Source: Streptomyces albospinus (GTDB lineage: Bacteria; Actinomycetota; Actinomycetes; Streptomycetales; Streptomycetaceae). Taken from it: 37,936 nucleotides of DNA. The translations under genes were made by a program, and so were the position numbers. Below, one piece after another: positions 7,645 through 15,772 of this stretch. The stretch covers positions 1 through 37,936 of the forward strand of contig NZ_BMRP01000061.1 of NCBI RefSeq assembly GCF_014648695.1, in the 5' to 3' direction. The first letter of the stretch is position 1, and each line of letters opens with the position of its first letter. The notes below the pieces were generated by a model, which searched no databases, had not been told where the DNA came from, and saw only the letters and a program-made list of their open reading frames with translations.

Positions 7645-8322
7645 CTATCTTCGCCGCGCCCTGTCTGACCACGTTCTGCCGTCTCGATGGACTCGGTCTG
7701 GAAGCTGTCGGGCAACGCCTTGAGCCGAATCAGGCGGTGATCGAGTGCCGAGCCGCCGAGCCGGATCCGTGGTGCCGGAAGTGCGGTTCGGAGGGCGTGG
7801 TGCGCGGCACAGTCACGCGGCGGCTGGCGCATGAGCCGTTCGGGCACCGCCCCACGACGCTGCTGGTGCGGGCATGCCGCTATCGGTGCGACTCGTGCGA
7901 GAGGACGTGGCGGCAGGACACCTCGAAGGTGGCTGCGCCGCGAGCGAGGATCTCCCGGGGCGGGCTGGAGTGGGCACTGCAGCGCATCGTGGTCGATCAC
8001 CGCACCGTAAGTCGCGTCGCCGCAGGGCTGGGGGGCCTGGCATATCGCGAACAGCGCGATCCTCGCCGAAGGCAAGCGACGTCTGATCGATGACCCTCAC
8101 CGGTTCGACCGTGTCACCACGATCGGGGTTGACGAGCATGTCTGGAGGCACACCGGGTTTGGCGACAAGTGCGTCACCGTGATCATTGATCTCACCCCCA
8201 TGTGTGAGAAGACCGGGCCGGCGAGGCCGCTGGACATGGTCGAGGGGTGCTCGAAGGCAGTGTTCGAGCAGTGGCTCGCCGGGCGCCCGAAGGCCTGGTC
8301 CGCCGGGATCAAAGTGGTCCAT
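7635..8322 (+). pseudogene. ISL3-family transposase, frameshifted and 3'-truncated
   Basis: The first part encodes the ISL3 N-terminal zinc-finger region (WCRKCGSEGVVRGTVTRRLA, YRCDSCERTWRQDTS). A shift at the run of six G (8030-8035) moves the homology to the +1 frame: AWHIANSAILAEGKRRLIDD, RVTTIGVDEHVWRHTGFGDK (start of the DDE catalytic domain) and SKAVFEQWLAGRPKAWSAGI. Homology then ends near 8322, so the remaining catalytic residues are missing and the element cannot transpose by itself. It abuts the operator of the next gene. Confidence 0.75.
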
Positions 8323-8363
8323 TCCCGATCACCGATGGGGTGCCTTCGGAGAAGCTCCTTTTC

Positions 8364-8402
8364 TGCAACTAGTTGCATAACCGTGCTCAGGTGGTCTAGA
8401 AC
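8364..8402 (+). promoter_or_regulatory. Perfect 14-bp palindrome and promoter before fadH
   Basis: TGCAACTAGTTGCA (8364-8377) is a perfect palindrome 57 bp before the fadH start. A possible promoter overlaps it: -35 TTGCAT (8373-8378, half inside the palindrome) and -10 TAGAAC (8397-8402), 18 bp apart. The PadR gene directly downstream of fadH is the natural candidate for binding. Promoter hexamers are weak; the palindrome is certain. Confidence 0.55.
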
Positions 8403-8434
8403 TGGCACACCGAGACTGCGCGAGGAGGCGCTGG

Positions 8435-10456
8435 ATGAGTGCGTACCCCCATCTGCTGAGCCCGCTCGACCTGGGTTTCACCACCCTGCCCAACCGGGTG
8501 CTGATGGGCTCGATGCACCTCGGGCTTGAGGAGGCGCCCGGGGGGTTCGAGCGGCTGGCCGCCTTCTACGCGGCCCGCGCCCGGGGCGGCGCGGGCCTGA
8601 TCGTCACCGGTGGCATCTCCCCGAACGACCGCGGCAGGCCGATGGAGGGCGGCGCGAAGCTCACCACCGAGGCCGAGGCCGAGCGGCACACCCCCGTCAC
8701 CGCCGCCGTCCACCGGGAGGGCGGCCGGATCGCGCTGCAGCTCCTGCACTTCGGGCGGTACGCCTACCACCAGGACCTGGTCGCCCCGAGCGCGCTGCAG
8801 GCGCCGATCAGCCCCTTCGTACCGCACGCCCTCACCGATGACGAAGTCGAGGAAACGATCGGGGACTTCGTACGAGCCGCGGAGCTGGCCAAGCTCGCCG
8901 GCTACGACGGTGTCGAGATCATGGGCTCCGAGGGGTACCTGATCAACGAGTTCATCGCCACCGCTACCAACCGCCGTACCGACCGGTGGGGCGGCTCGTA
9001 CGAGAACCGGATCCGCTTCCCGGTGGAGATCGTCCGCCGAGTGCGGGAGCGGGTGGGGCCGCGGTTCATCCTCATCTACCGGCTGTCGATGCTCGACCTC
9101 GTGCCCGGCGGCTGCTCACTGGACGATGTGATCACGCTCGCCAAGGAGATGGAGGCGGCGGGCGCCACGATCATCAACACCGGCATCGGCTGGCACGAGG
9201 CTCGGATCCCCACCATCGCCACATCGGTTCCGCGCGGCGCCTATACCTGGGTGACCAGGGAGCTGATGGGCGCGGTCACGGTTCCGCTGGTGACCAGCAA
9301 TCGCATCAACACCCCGGAGGTCGCTGAGCAGTTGCTCGCCGAGGGCCGCGCCGACATGGTGTCGCTGGCCCGCCCCTTCCTCGCGGACCCCGACTTCGTC
9401 GCCAAGGCCCAGGCCGGGCGCGCGGACGCCATCAACACCTGCATCGGCTGCAACCAGGCATGCCTGGACCACACCTTCAGCGGCCAGATCACCTCGTGCC
9501 TGGTCAACCCGCGCGCCTGCCACGAGACCGAGCTGGTGCTGTCGCCGACCCGGCGCCGCAAGCGGATCGGTGTGGTCGGCGCCGGACCCGCGGGACTGGC
9601 CTTCGCGGTGTCGGCTGCTGAGCGCGGCCACTCGGTGGTGCTCTTCGACGCCGTCGAGGAGATCGGCGGACAGCTCGACATCGCTCGGCGGGTGCCGGGC
9701 AAGGAGGAGTTCGACGAGACCCTGCGTTACTTCCGCAACCAGCTCCAACTGCACGGTGTGGACGTCCGGTTGGGCACCCGCGTCACGGCCGCGGACCTTT
9801 CCGACGACGACTACGACGAGATCGTGGTGGCCACCGGCGTCACCCCGCGCATACCGGACATCCCCGGTGTCGATCACCCCAGCGTGGTCGGCTACCTCGA
9901 AGTCCTCGGCGGCGCGGCCGAGGTGGGGGAGCGGGTCGCGATCATCGGGGCGGGCGGAATCGGCTTCGACGTCGCCGGCTACCTCACCGACCCTGGCGAC
10001 GCCGCGAGCCTCGACCCCGAGGTGTACTTCCGTACGTGGGGAGTCGACACCGACTACCGTGAGCCCGGTGCGCTGCGCGATCCCGTACGGCCGAAGCCGC
10101 CCCGGACCGTGCACCTGCTCCAGCGCAAGACCAGCAAGGTCGGCGCCGACCTCGGCAAGACGACCGGCTGGATCCACCGCACCGAGCTCAGGCACCGCGG
10201 AGTCACCATGGTCGGCGGAGCGGCCTACGACCGGATCGATGACGCCGGGCTGCACATCACGGTCGACGGCCGGTCGCAGGTCATCCCCGTTGACACGGTC
10301 GTGCTCTGCACGGGCCAGGAACCGCGGCGCGACCTGTACGAGGAACTGCGCGCCGCCGGGCGCACAGTCCACCTCATCGGCGGCGCGGACCAGGCCGCCG
10401 AACTCGACGCCAAGCGGGCCATCCGGCAGGGCACCGAACTGGCTGCGGCGGTGTAG
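8435..10456 (+). CDS. fadH: 2,4-dienoyl-CoA reductase-like NADH:flavin oxidoreductase
   Basis: This 673-residue protein has the full layout of FadH. An Old Yellow Enzyme TIM barrel (1-330) binds FMN. A 4Fe-4S site is formed by Cys336, Cys339, Cys343 and Cys355 (CIGCNQAC...SC). The C-terminal part binds FAD (GVVGAGPAGLAF) and NADPH (VAIIGAGGIGFDV). Tyr168 (EGYLINEF) and His254 (GWHEAR) sit where the E. coli FadH proton donors lie, and the length is nearly identical to E. coli (672). It probably reduces 2,4-dienoyl-CoA during beta-oxidation of unsaturated fatty acids, though relatives act on other enones. GAGGAGG precedes the ATG. A PadR gene follows by 24 bp and is likely co-transcribed. Confidence 0.9.
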   Translation: MSAYPHLLSPLDLGFTTLPNRVLMGSMHLGLEEAPGGFERLAAFYAARARGGAGLIVTGGISPNDRGRPMEGGAKLTTEAEAERHTPVTAAVHREGGRIALQLLHFGRYAYHQDLVAPSALQAPISPFVPHALTDDEVEETIGDFVRAAELAKLAGYDGVEIMGSEGYLINEFIATATNRRTDRWGGSYENRIRFPVEIVRRVRERVGPRFILIYRLSMLDLVPGGCSLDDVITLAKEMEAAGATIINTGIGWHEARIPTIATSVPRGAYTWVTRELMGAVTVPLVTSNRINTPEVAEQLLAEGRADMVSLARPFLADPDFVAKAQAGRADAINTCIGCNQACLDHTFSGQITSCLVNPRACHETELVLSPTRRRKRIGVVGAGPAGLAFAVSAAERGHSVVLFDAVEEIGGQLDIARRVPGKEEFDETLRYFRNQLQLHGVDVRLGTRVTAADLSDDDYDEIVVATGVTPRIPDIPGVDHPSVVGYLEVLGGAAEVGERVAIIGAGGIGFDVAGYLTDPGDAASLDPEVYFRTWGVDTDYREPGALRDPVRPKPPRTVHLLQRKTSKVGADLGKTTGWIHRTELRHRGVTMVGGAAYDRIDDAGLHITVDGRSQVIPVDTVVLCTGQEPRRDLYEELRAAGRTVHLIGGADQAAELDAKRAIRQGTELAAAV

Positions 10457-10480
10457 CCCCGCGGTTCCTAGGATGCCCCC

Positions 10481-11014
10481 ATGTCACTGCCGCACGCGAT
10501 CCTCACTGCCCTGCTGGAAAAGCCCTCATCAGGGCTGGAGCTGGCGCGAAGATTCGACAAGTCGATCGGTCACTTCTGGCAGGCGACGCACCAGCAGATC
10601 TATCGCGAACTGGGAAAGCTGGAGCAGTCCGGCCTCATCCGCGCGCTTCCCGCCGAGCAGCCGACCCGCGGCCAGCGCAAGGAGTACGAGGTGCTGGCCG
10701 CAGGCCGCGCGGAGCTGACCGACTGGGTGTCCCGCAGCGAGGATCCCCGGCCCATCCGCGACCCGCTGCTGCTGCGCCTTCGCGCGGCGGCGGTGGTCGG
10801 CCCGGCCGGACTTGTCGCCGAGCTGCAGCGCCATCTCGAACTGCACCAGCGGCAGCTCGCCGACTACGCGAGCATCGAGGAGCGCGACTTCTCACACGAC
10901 CAACCGGCGGTCGAGGACCGGCTCCGGCATGTCGTACTGCGTGCAGGAATGGAGCTGGAGAGCTCCTGGATCAACTGGCTGACCCAGACGCTGGCAGAGC
11001 TGCGCAAGCTGTGA
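10481..11014 (+). CDS. PadR-family transcriptional regulator
   Basis: This 177-residue protein has the PadR winged helix at residues 1-85 (ILTALLEKPSSGLELARRFD, HFWQATHQQIYRELGKLEQS, then a wing with RGQRKEYEVLAAGR) and a C-terminal helical dimerisation domain (PF10400 type, LELHQRQLADY). PadR proteins are usually ligand-responsive repressors of a neighbouring gene. Here the likely target is fadH, through the palindrome at 8364-8377, with autoregulation because both genes would share the promoter. Ligand unknown. Confidence 0.9.
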   Translation: MSLPHAILTALLEKPSSGLELARRFDKSIGHFWQATHQQIYRELGKLEQSGLIRALPAEQPTRGQRKEYEVLAAGRAELTDWVSRSEDPRPIRDPLLLRLRAAAVVGPAGLVAELQRHLELHQRQLADYASIEERDFSHDQPAVEDRLRHVVLRAGMELESSWINWLTQTLAELRKL

Positions 11015-11549
11015 GGCGCGCCGTCGCGGCGGACGTCAGTGCTTCCGGCCGCGCGGGACCACGGATTCCGTCAGCCAGGCGCGGGTGGGGGCGAGCGCAG
11101 GGCTCTCCTGCATGGCCTGGCTGATGGACCACGCTGTCGACCGCCACGGTCGTGCCAGGGCCGATCGCCTGGGTGTCGACCATCGGCCCGGATGGCGCCA
11201 CGCCGGACCTCGCCCCCTGTGAAGTTCTGCGGAAGGTGTATCGGGAGTCGGGACGTTGGCGCAGGTCAGCGCGCCGGAGCAATCGGCGGCCCGGGACTTG
11301 CCCCGCGGTGACGGGAGGTGGGGGAGGCGCGGGGGCGTGCATGGTCATCGAATGGGGTGGAGGCGCCTGTCTGGAGGGCACGGCTGATGCTGCGGGGGTG
11401 GTGTTGGCCACCCCGCCACCCTGTGGCCGCACCCGTGCCGGCGGCAGCGAAGGCCTGGCGATCTCCCAGAGCCCCTCCGGCACGATCCATCCCCACCGTC
11501 CACTCCCCATGGCCCGGCCAACGACCAACTGACCATGTGGGACACGGTG
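11015..11549. other. 535-bp stretch without a confident gene
   Basis: Open frames here are compositionally poor. The minus strand ends one frame with SISQAMQESPALAPTRAWLT and a stop near 11041, which could be the C-terminus of a lost gene, but no upstream body is recognisable. No IS end or strong hairpin was noticed. Confidence 0.3.
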
Positions 11550-11828
11550 TTACTGCTGCTTTTGCGGTTTCGTCTCCTGGGTGCCTTCGACGGTGATGCT
11601 GTTCCGGAAGGCGACGTGGTTCTTGATCCGGTGGGCCAGGAAGGTGGGGTGCGGGTCGTACCAGGCGGCGTCGGGGTTGGGCGCACCGGCGGCGGTGACC
11701 GTGTAGTAGCGGGCCATGCCCTTCCATGGGCACAGGGACTTGGTCGGGCTGTCGGTGAAGTATTCGCGGTGCAGTGACTCCGAGGGGAAGTAGTGGTTGC
11801 CTTCCACCACCTTCGTTCGGGGTGTCAT
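11550..11828 (-). CDS. DUF427 domain protein
   Basis: This 92-residue protein matches the DUF427 (PF04248) pattern along its whole length: KVVEGNHYFPSESL, SLCPWKGMARYYTV, AAWYDPHP and a final IKNHVAFRNSITVEG. These small beta-rich proteins are widespread in actinobacteria and have no settled function. Length is normal for a single-domain member. The ATG overlaps the divergent ATG at 11827, so both genes share a very short or absent leader region. No Shine-Dalgarno sequence is visible. Confidence 0.85.
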   Translation of the reverse strand: MTPRTKVVEGNHYFPSESLHREYFTDSPTKSLCPWKGMARYYTVTAAGAPNPDAAWYDPHPTFLAHRIKNHVAFRNSITVEGTQETKPQKQQ

Positions 11829-12477
11829 GGCGAGAGAGACCGATCATGCCGCCCTGGCTGCCGGGGTGTGCAGCGCGCTGAAGAGGTGTTGCCCGGGCTG
11901 ACGTGCGAGGCTGATCGGCTCGCTGGCATCAGGGACGGCGGACGCCTTCAGTGACATCGACATCGTGTGGCTGGTGCCGGATGCGCAGTTCCCGGACTGC
12001 CTGGCTCGCGTGGCGGAGGTGCTGGGAGAGGTTCAGCCGGTCGACAGCGTCCGCAGTGACCCGGACTTCCACCACTCCGGCCGCCGCCGTTTGCTGTTTG
12101 TCCGTTTCGCGGGGGTGCCGCTGTTCTGGCGGCTTGATCTGGATGTCCGCGCCGCATCGGTCGCGGCTGATCTGCACTACGACGCGGGGAATCCGGCGGC
12201 GCGCGCCCGTGAGAGCGAGTGGTCATGGCCGGCCAGTGCCCTGGCCGATGCCGTCGGTGCAGTCGAGGCTGCAGCCCGGAAGAGGGATGATGAGGCCCGC
12301 GGTCTGCTGGACCGGGGGTTCGCCCGGATCGGCGAGGATGACCGGGCCACCGGCGCCTGGGCAGACGATGTGATCCGGCTCGCGCACGCCGCAGCCCTGT
12401 GCGATGCCGCCTTGACCGACCTGGCCGCCCAGGCCGCCGCGCTCGCGGTTCGGCACCTCGGCAACGGCGGCGCCTGA
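11827..12477 (+). pseudogene. Pol-beta-type nucleotidyltransferase with in-frame stop
   Basis: The frame from ATG 11827 encodes an N-terminal helix (ARETDHAALAAGVCSALKR), hits TGA at 11899-11901, and resumes as RARLIGSLASGTADAFSDID, the GSxxxG...SDID active-site motif of minimal nucleotidyltransferases. Some 190 further residues follow without interruption (LLFVRFAGVPLFWRLDLDVR includes the third catalytic acidic position). Restart at GTG 11965 would lose the GS and SDID motifs. The TGA could be a true nonsense mutation, compensating frameshifts, or a sequencing error. Similar proteins modify small molecules or partner toxins; the role here is unknown. Confidence 0.65.
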
Positions 12478-12769
12478 CGTGCTCGACCCCTCGGCATCGG
12501 ACATTCTTGGTGTCCGGGCCGTCAGGACGCGATGGAGCGCGACCGGCCGCCCACCGGATGCCTTTCTCGCTGCGGACGCGGGCGCGTTCCCGGCGCCCGG
12601 GAGGTCTACCGTGTCGTCGAGGGGCAGCGTCAGGGCCCGGGTTGCTCGTGAACGGCCTTTTAGCGCGCCCTGATGAGGGCGCGGGGTGCGGCGCGACCGG
12701 CCGCGGACGGTGCACCGGTCTTCCAGCGGAGCGCTGCGCGACGGCCGGCAGTCCACGGGAACTTCGATG

Positions 12770-13065
12770 GTCAGTGGCCGTTGCCCGCCTGGGCAGTGAG
12801 GCGTCCTTCGCCGCGCTGTGCGGGGGAAGCCCCATCGAGCGTTCCTCGGGGCAGTCGGCAGTGCTGGCGCCTCAATCGTGGCGGCGACCGGCAGGCCGAC
12901 GCCGCCCTGCACCGGATCGTGCACACCCGCCTTCGAGTTGACCCGCGCACCAAGGACTACGACGAACGCCGCACCGGGGAGGGCAAGACCCGGCGCGAAA
13001 TCGCCCGATGCCTCAACCGCTACGCGGCTCGGGAGGTCTTCCACCTGGTCAGGCCCACACAGTAG
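12770..13065 (+). pseudogene. IS110-family transposase, C-terminal remnant
   Basis: One frame gives GSEASFAALCGGSPIERSSG. After a frameshift near 12860 another gives RLNRGGDRQADAALHRIVHT, EGKTRREIARCLNRYAAREV and a stop at 13063-13065. Together they match the transposase_20 (C-terminal) region of IS110-type enzymes. The DEDD catalytic N-terminus is absent. Nothing identifiable lies between 12478 and 12769. Confidence 0.7.
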
Positions 13066-13953
13066 GGCCTCCGTCATAGGGGCAGTTGTCAGAGGTGAGG
13101 AACGCCCGTCGGCCGGCTCCGGCGGGGGCTTTCTGCGTGCGTTCACGGATGGGCCAGCGTGGTGTTCGACGTGGTCTTGCTGTGCTTCGGCTCGCCGTTC
13201 TCGACGGCGTCGGGAGGGCAGCGGTGGCGATGCGGGTCGGTGGCCGCAGTGCAGCAGGGGGGCGGGGGCCAGGACACGGTCACACACCAAGCAACCGGCG
13301 TAGACGACGAGCCGACGCACGAGGACTGTTCGCCTCGGCCCACGAGTATCCGCCCTGACAACCCTGGGATGTCCCGATGACCACTCAGGCTCGCAGCCAG
13401 GCCCGTTCGACCCGAGGTTCGCAGTGCCGCCGATGTCGCATCAGCCCGGCGGACAGCAGACACATCCACTCGCCGCCTGGCCAGCGCCGGCGAACGCGGT
13501 TATGCCGGGGGCGATGCGTGCCGCGCAGGTCGTCGCGTAAGCGGCATGCGGTCGAGCATGCTGATCGCGGTGGCCGGGCTCGTGCTGACCGCCGGCGCGA
13601 CGCTCACGCTGCCGCGGGACGGGCTCCGCAACGTGGAGGCGTGAGGCTTGCCGCGGGCCTGGATGCCGCGACGGACGGCACTCTGCCGCTCTGCTCGCAC
13701 CCAAGCCCGCGCTCCCGGTCTGCACCGGATCGGACAACAGCACCTGTCCGATGCTGCCCACCCTGCCCGGGCCCCGCACGGCCCGCGAGGCTTCAGCACC
13801 GCAGCCTGCGCCACGTCGATACACGCACCATGCTCACCAGCGATTTCATCGTTATTTGATCGGCCATGGCTAGCGTCGACATCGTCCGAGGGTTCCCGCT
13901 GCAGTGCGCCACGCATTGCGACCCACCACTACTGAGGAAGGACGCTCAACATC
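13066..13953. other. 888-bp gene-poor stretch
   Basis: No convincing gene was found. A 32-codon ORF at 13546-13644 encodes a hydrophobic peptide (SSMLIAVAGLVLTAGATLTL) that could be a membrane peptide or the start of a lost exported protein, but it lacks a Shine-Dalgarno sequence. The final 20 bp carry the ribosome-binding site of the next gene. Confidence 0.35.
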
Positions 13954-14163
13954 ATGAGCAACACGGCCCGCATTGAGACCCGTGAGATAGCCGACGACGA
14001 ACTCGACGGCGTCGCGGGTGGTCTCTCCGTCAGTGGCTCCGTGGACGGCCTGACCGCCACGTTCGCCCCGGGCCCCAATGGCATCCCTGTCCTGACCGGC
14101 GGCTCTGTGAAGTCCGTCAGCCTCACGGTCTCCGACATCCCCCTGGGCCCGATCCACGGCTGA
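13954..14163 (+). CDS. RiPP-like precursor peptide with double-glycine leader
   Basis: This 69-residue peptide has an acidic leader MSNTARIETREIADDELDGV ending in AGG. The ELDxVAGG pattern is the processing site seen in double-glycine (C39 peptidase) leaders of lanthipeptides and microcins. The predicted 46-residue core is rich in Ser, Thr, Gly and Pro (VSGSVDGLTATFAPGP, GGSVKSVSLTVSDIPLG) and has no cysteine, which excludes ordinary lanthionines. GGAAGGA lies 11 bases before the ATG. No modification enzyme, peptidase or transporter is in the window, so it is an orphan: a remnant, a peptide processed in trans, or an unmodified GG peptide. Confidence 0.6.
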   Translation: MSNTARIETREIADDELDGVAGGLSVSGSVDGLTATFAPGPNGIPVLTGGSVKSVSLTVSDIPLGPIHG

Positions 14164-14359
14164 GATACAGCTGTAGCACGGTGCTCATCCATCGGGCCCC
14201 GGAACCACTCCCGGCCGTCGTGGGGTAATTCAGGGTCCTGTGTGACGTCGGCCTTCAAGACCTGGTTGTGGTCGTGGAGGCCGACATTGCCGTACGCGGT
14301 GGCTGACGATGTCTGTGCGGCGAAGGGGAGCCTGGCGATCCGGGACCGGACGAGCAGGG

Positions 14360-14395
14360 ACGGTTGCTCACCGACGAACGGTTGCTCACCGACGA
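14360..14395. repeat. Tandem 18-bp duplication in a coding remnant
   Basis: ACGGTTGCTCACCGACGA occurs twice in direct succession (14360-14377, 14378-14395). On the plus strand it repeats six codons (RLLTDE) in a frame reading GRLLTDERLLTDEEFVDLFP. The unduplicated form LLTDExFxDLFPxRG recalls the N-terminus of IS1182-like transposases, but only about 25 residues are left, so this is tentative. Confidence 0.6.
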
Positions 14396-14525
14396 GGAGT
14401 TCGTTGACCTGTTCCCGTTGCGGGGCGTGCCGCACCGGGCCCACAGCCCGATGTCGCGGACGGCTGGAAGCGGATGACGTTTGTACCGTGCCACGGACGT
14501 GGCGGATGGCACGGATATGGCGTCC

Positions 14526-15106
14526 ATGGTGATCGCCGCGTGCCGAGGCGGTACCGGCGTCCGAGGACGAGCCACAGAAGCTGTTCACCGAAGTGTGCCT
14601 TTGCGGGCTGCTGTGGGCCAAGCTGTGCGGCGATGTAGACGCCTTGGACAGCTGTCTGCCGCCCTGCATCGCGGAGTTGGCGCGCCGGGTCGCCGACGCG
14701 TTCGAAGTGTCACAGCCTGCCACCGCGTGACGCCGTCCGAGGACCCGTTTACCCCGAAGAGGCCGAGTTCCGTGAACGCCTCCAGGCCCAGCCCCACCCA
14801 CCCGGAGGCACTCCTCGTGGACTGCCTCGCGACCGTACGCGCGCAGGAATACCGGAACGTATTCGACGAACTCCTCGGTGGGGCTGCCCGGCTTGACATG
14901 CTGCGGCGCCTGGAGCGCGGCAGCGTCGCCCCCCACGCAACTGCGGCCATGCATACGGTCCGGTTCGCCGCCGCCATCCTGTGGCCCACCGTCCCGAACA
15001 CCCGCCACCCGACTTCCGAGACGACACCGAGCGCATGCTCCAGCTCGCCGCCAACTGGCGCGAGGCGGCTCTGGAACCCGGCGACTTCGCTCCCGGGTCG
15101 CCGTGA
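14526..15106 (+). pseudogene. Frameshifted unidentified gene remnants
   Basis: Several plus-strand pieces look coding although no frame stays open. They are EVCLCGLLWAKLCGDVDALD to a stop at 14730; then PVYPEEAEFRERLQAQ; LLVDCLATVRAQEYRNVFDE with RLDMLRRLERGS in a second frame; and DDTERMLQLAANWREAALEP with GDFAPGSP in a third, stopping at 15104-15106. Eight bases later ATG 15114 starts another fragment, MSETKMMYAHLKRLDTPGAE. The spacing suggests a decayed operon of mostly helical proteins. Families not recognised. Confidence 0.35.
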
Positions 15107-15395
15107 AGCCACGATGAGCGAGACGAAGATGATGTACGCCCATCTCAAACGCCTGGACACACCGGGCGCCGAGTTCCACGCTGCACGAAGGTTCTGCACA
15201 CGGTGCCGTGGGTGTGCGAGCACGAGGAATTCTCGCTCCTCTTTGCCGGTAGTGCTGGCCGTGCTGAGTTGGTCGGCCCACGTGGCCCGGATCGGCCTGA
15301 GGGGGCCGGGTCGGGATTGAGGCGGGCGCGGGCGAGCAAGCCGAGTCCCGGGCTGGGTGCGGTCAGCGCTGCGGGGTCGGTGGTGGTCTGGTCGC

Positions 15396-15443
15396 GGGCG
15401 AAGGGGCGAAGGGGCGAAGGGGCGAAGGGGCGAAGGGGCGAAG
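15396..15443. repeat. Six perfect tandem copies of an 8-bp unit
   Basis: GGGCGAAG is repeated six times without error over 48 bp, flanked by partial copies. Because eight is not a multiple of three, gain or loss of a unit would shift any frame crossing it, as in phase-variable loci. On the minus strand it reads as an alternating Pro/Ser/Leu/Arg/Phe/Ala peptide. The surrounding DNA is a relic, so phase variation of a working gene is not supported. Confidence 0.85.
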
Positions 15444-15479
15444 GGCGAGCAGCGCGAGCCTGTAGACGTCGCCGGCGCG

Positions 15480-15772
15480 TGTGGCCTTTTCCTCTCCTGG
15501 GGGATCTGCCGGTGGGGTGTCTCGGCCTGGGGGAGCACGGTGGCGCCCCGCACGCGCATGGCGTCACGGTCGATGAGGAAGCACTCGGGCTGAGGGGCTG
15601 TGCTGAAGAGCACGTTCTTGGGGGGAGAGCCTCCGACCGTGATGCCGATGCCGTGCAGCCGGGTGAGGGTGGCCGCCAAGTCGGCCAGGATATCGAGCCG
15701 GTCGCGTTCGCTGATGGTCAGACCGACCCCTGCGACGTAGGCGGCGTCGTTGAGCAGGGGGTGGCGGCCTTG
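15480..15772 (-). pseudogene. Protein-kinase-like fragment with lost catalytic motif
   Basis: The minus strand reads HPLLNDAAYVAGVGLTISER, DILADLAATLTRLHGIGITV, GGSPPKNVLFS, ECFLIDRDAMRVRGATVL and PQAETPHRQIPQ. This matches the core of Streptomyces kinase-like proteins in which the catalytic loop reads VGDLSPKN and the metal motif LIDCDAMR. Here the loop Asp is Gly (VGGSPPKN), and both N-lobe and C-lobe are missing. Its 5' portion shares DNA, in another frame, with the last ~18 codons of the DUF347 gene, marking a recombination joint. Confidence 0.55.

Noticed and set aside
13546..13644. A 32-codon hydrophobic ORF that might be a membrane toxin
   Set aside because: No Shine-Dalgarno sequence, no antitoxin or antisense signal and no conserved pattern; recorded only within the gap entry.
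15396..15443. CRISPR-like repetition
   Set aside because: The unit is 8 bp with no spacers; it is a simple tandem repeat.
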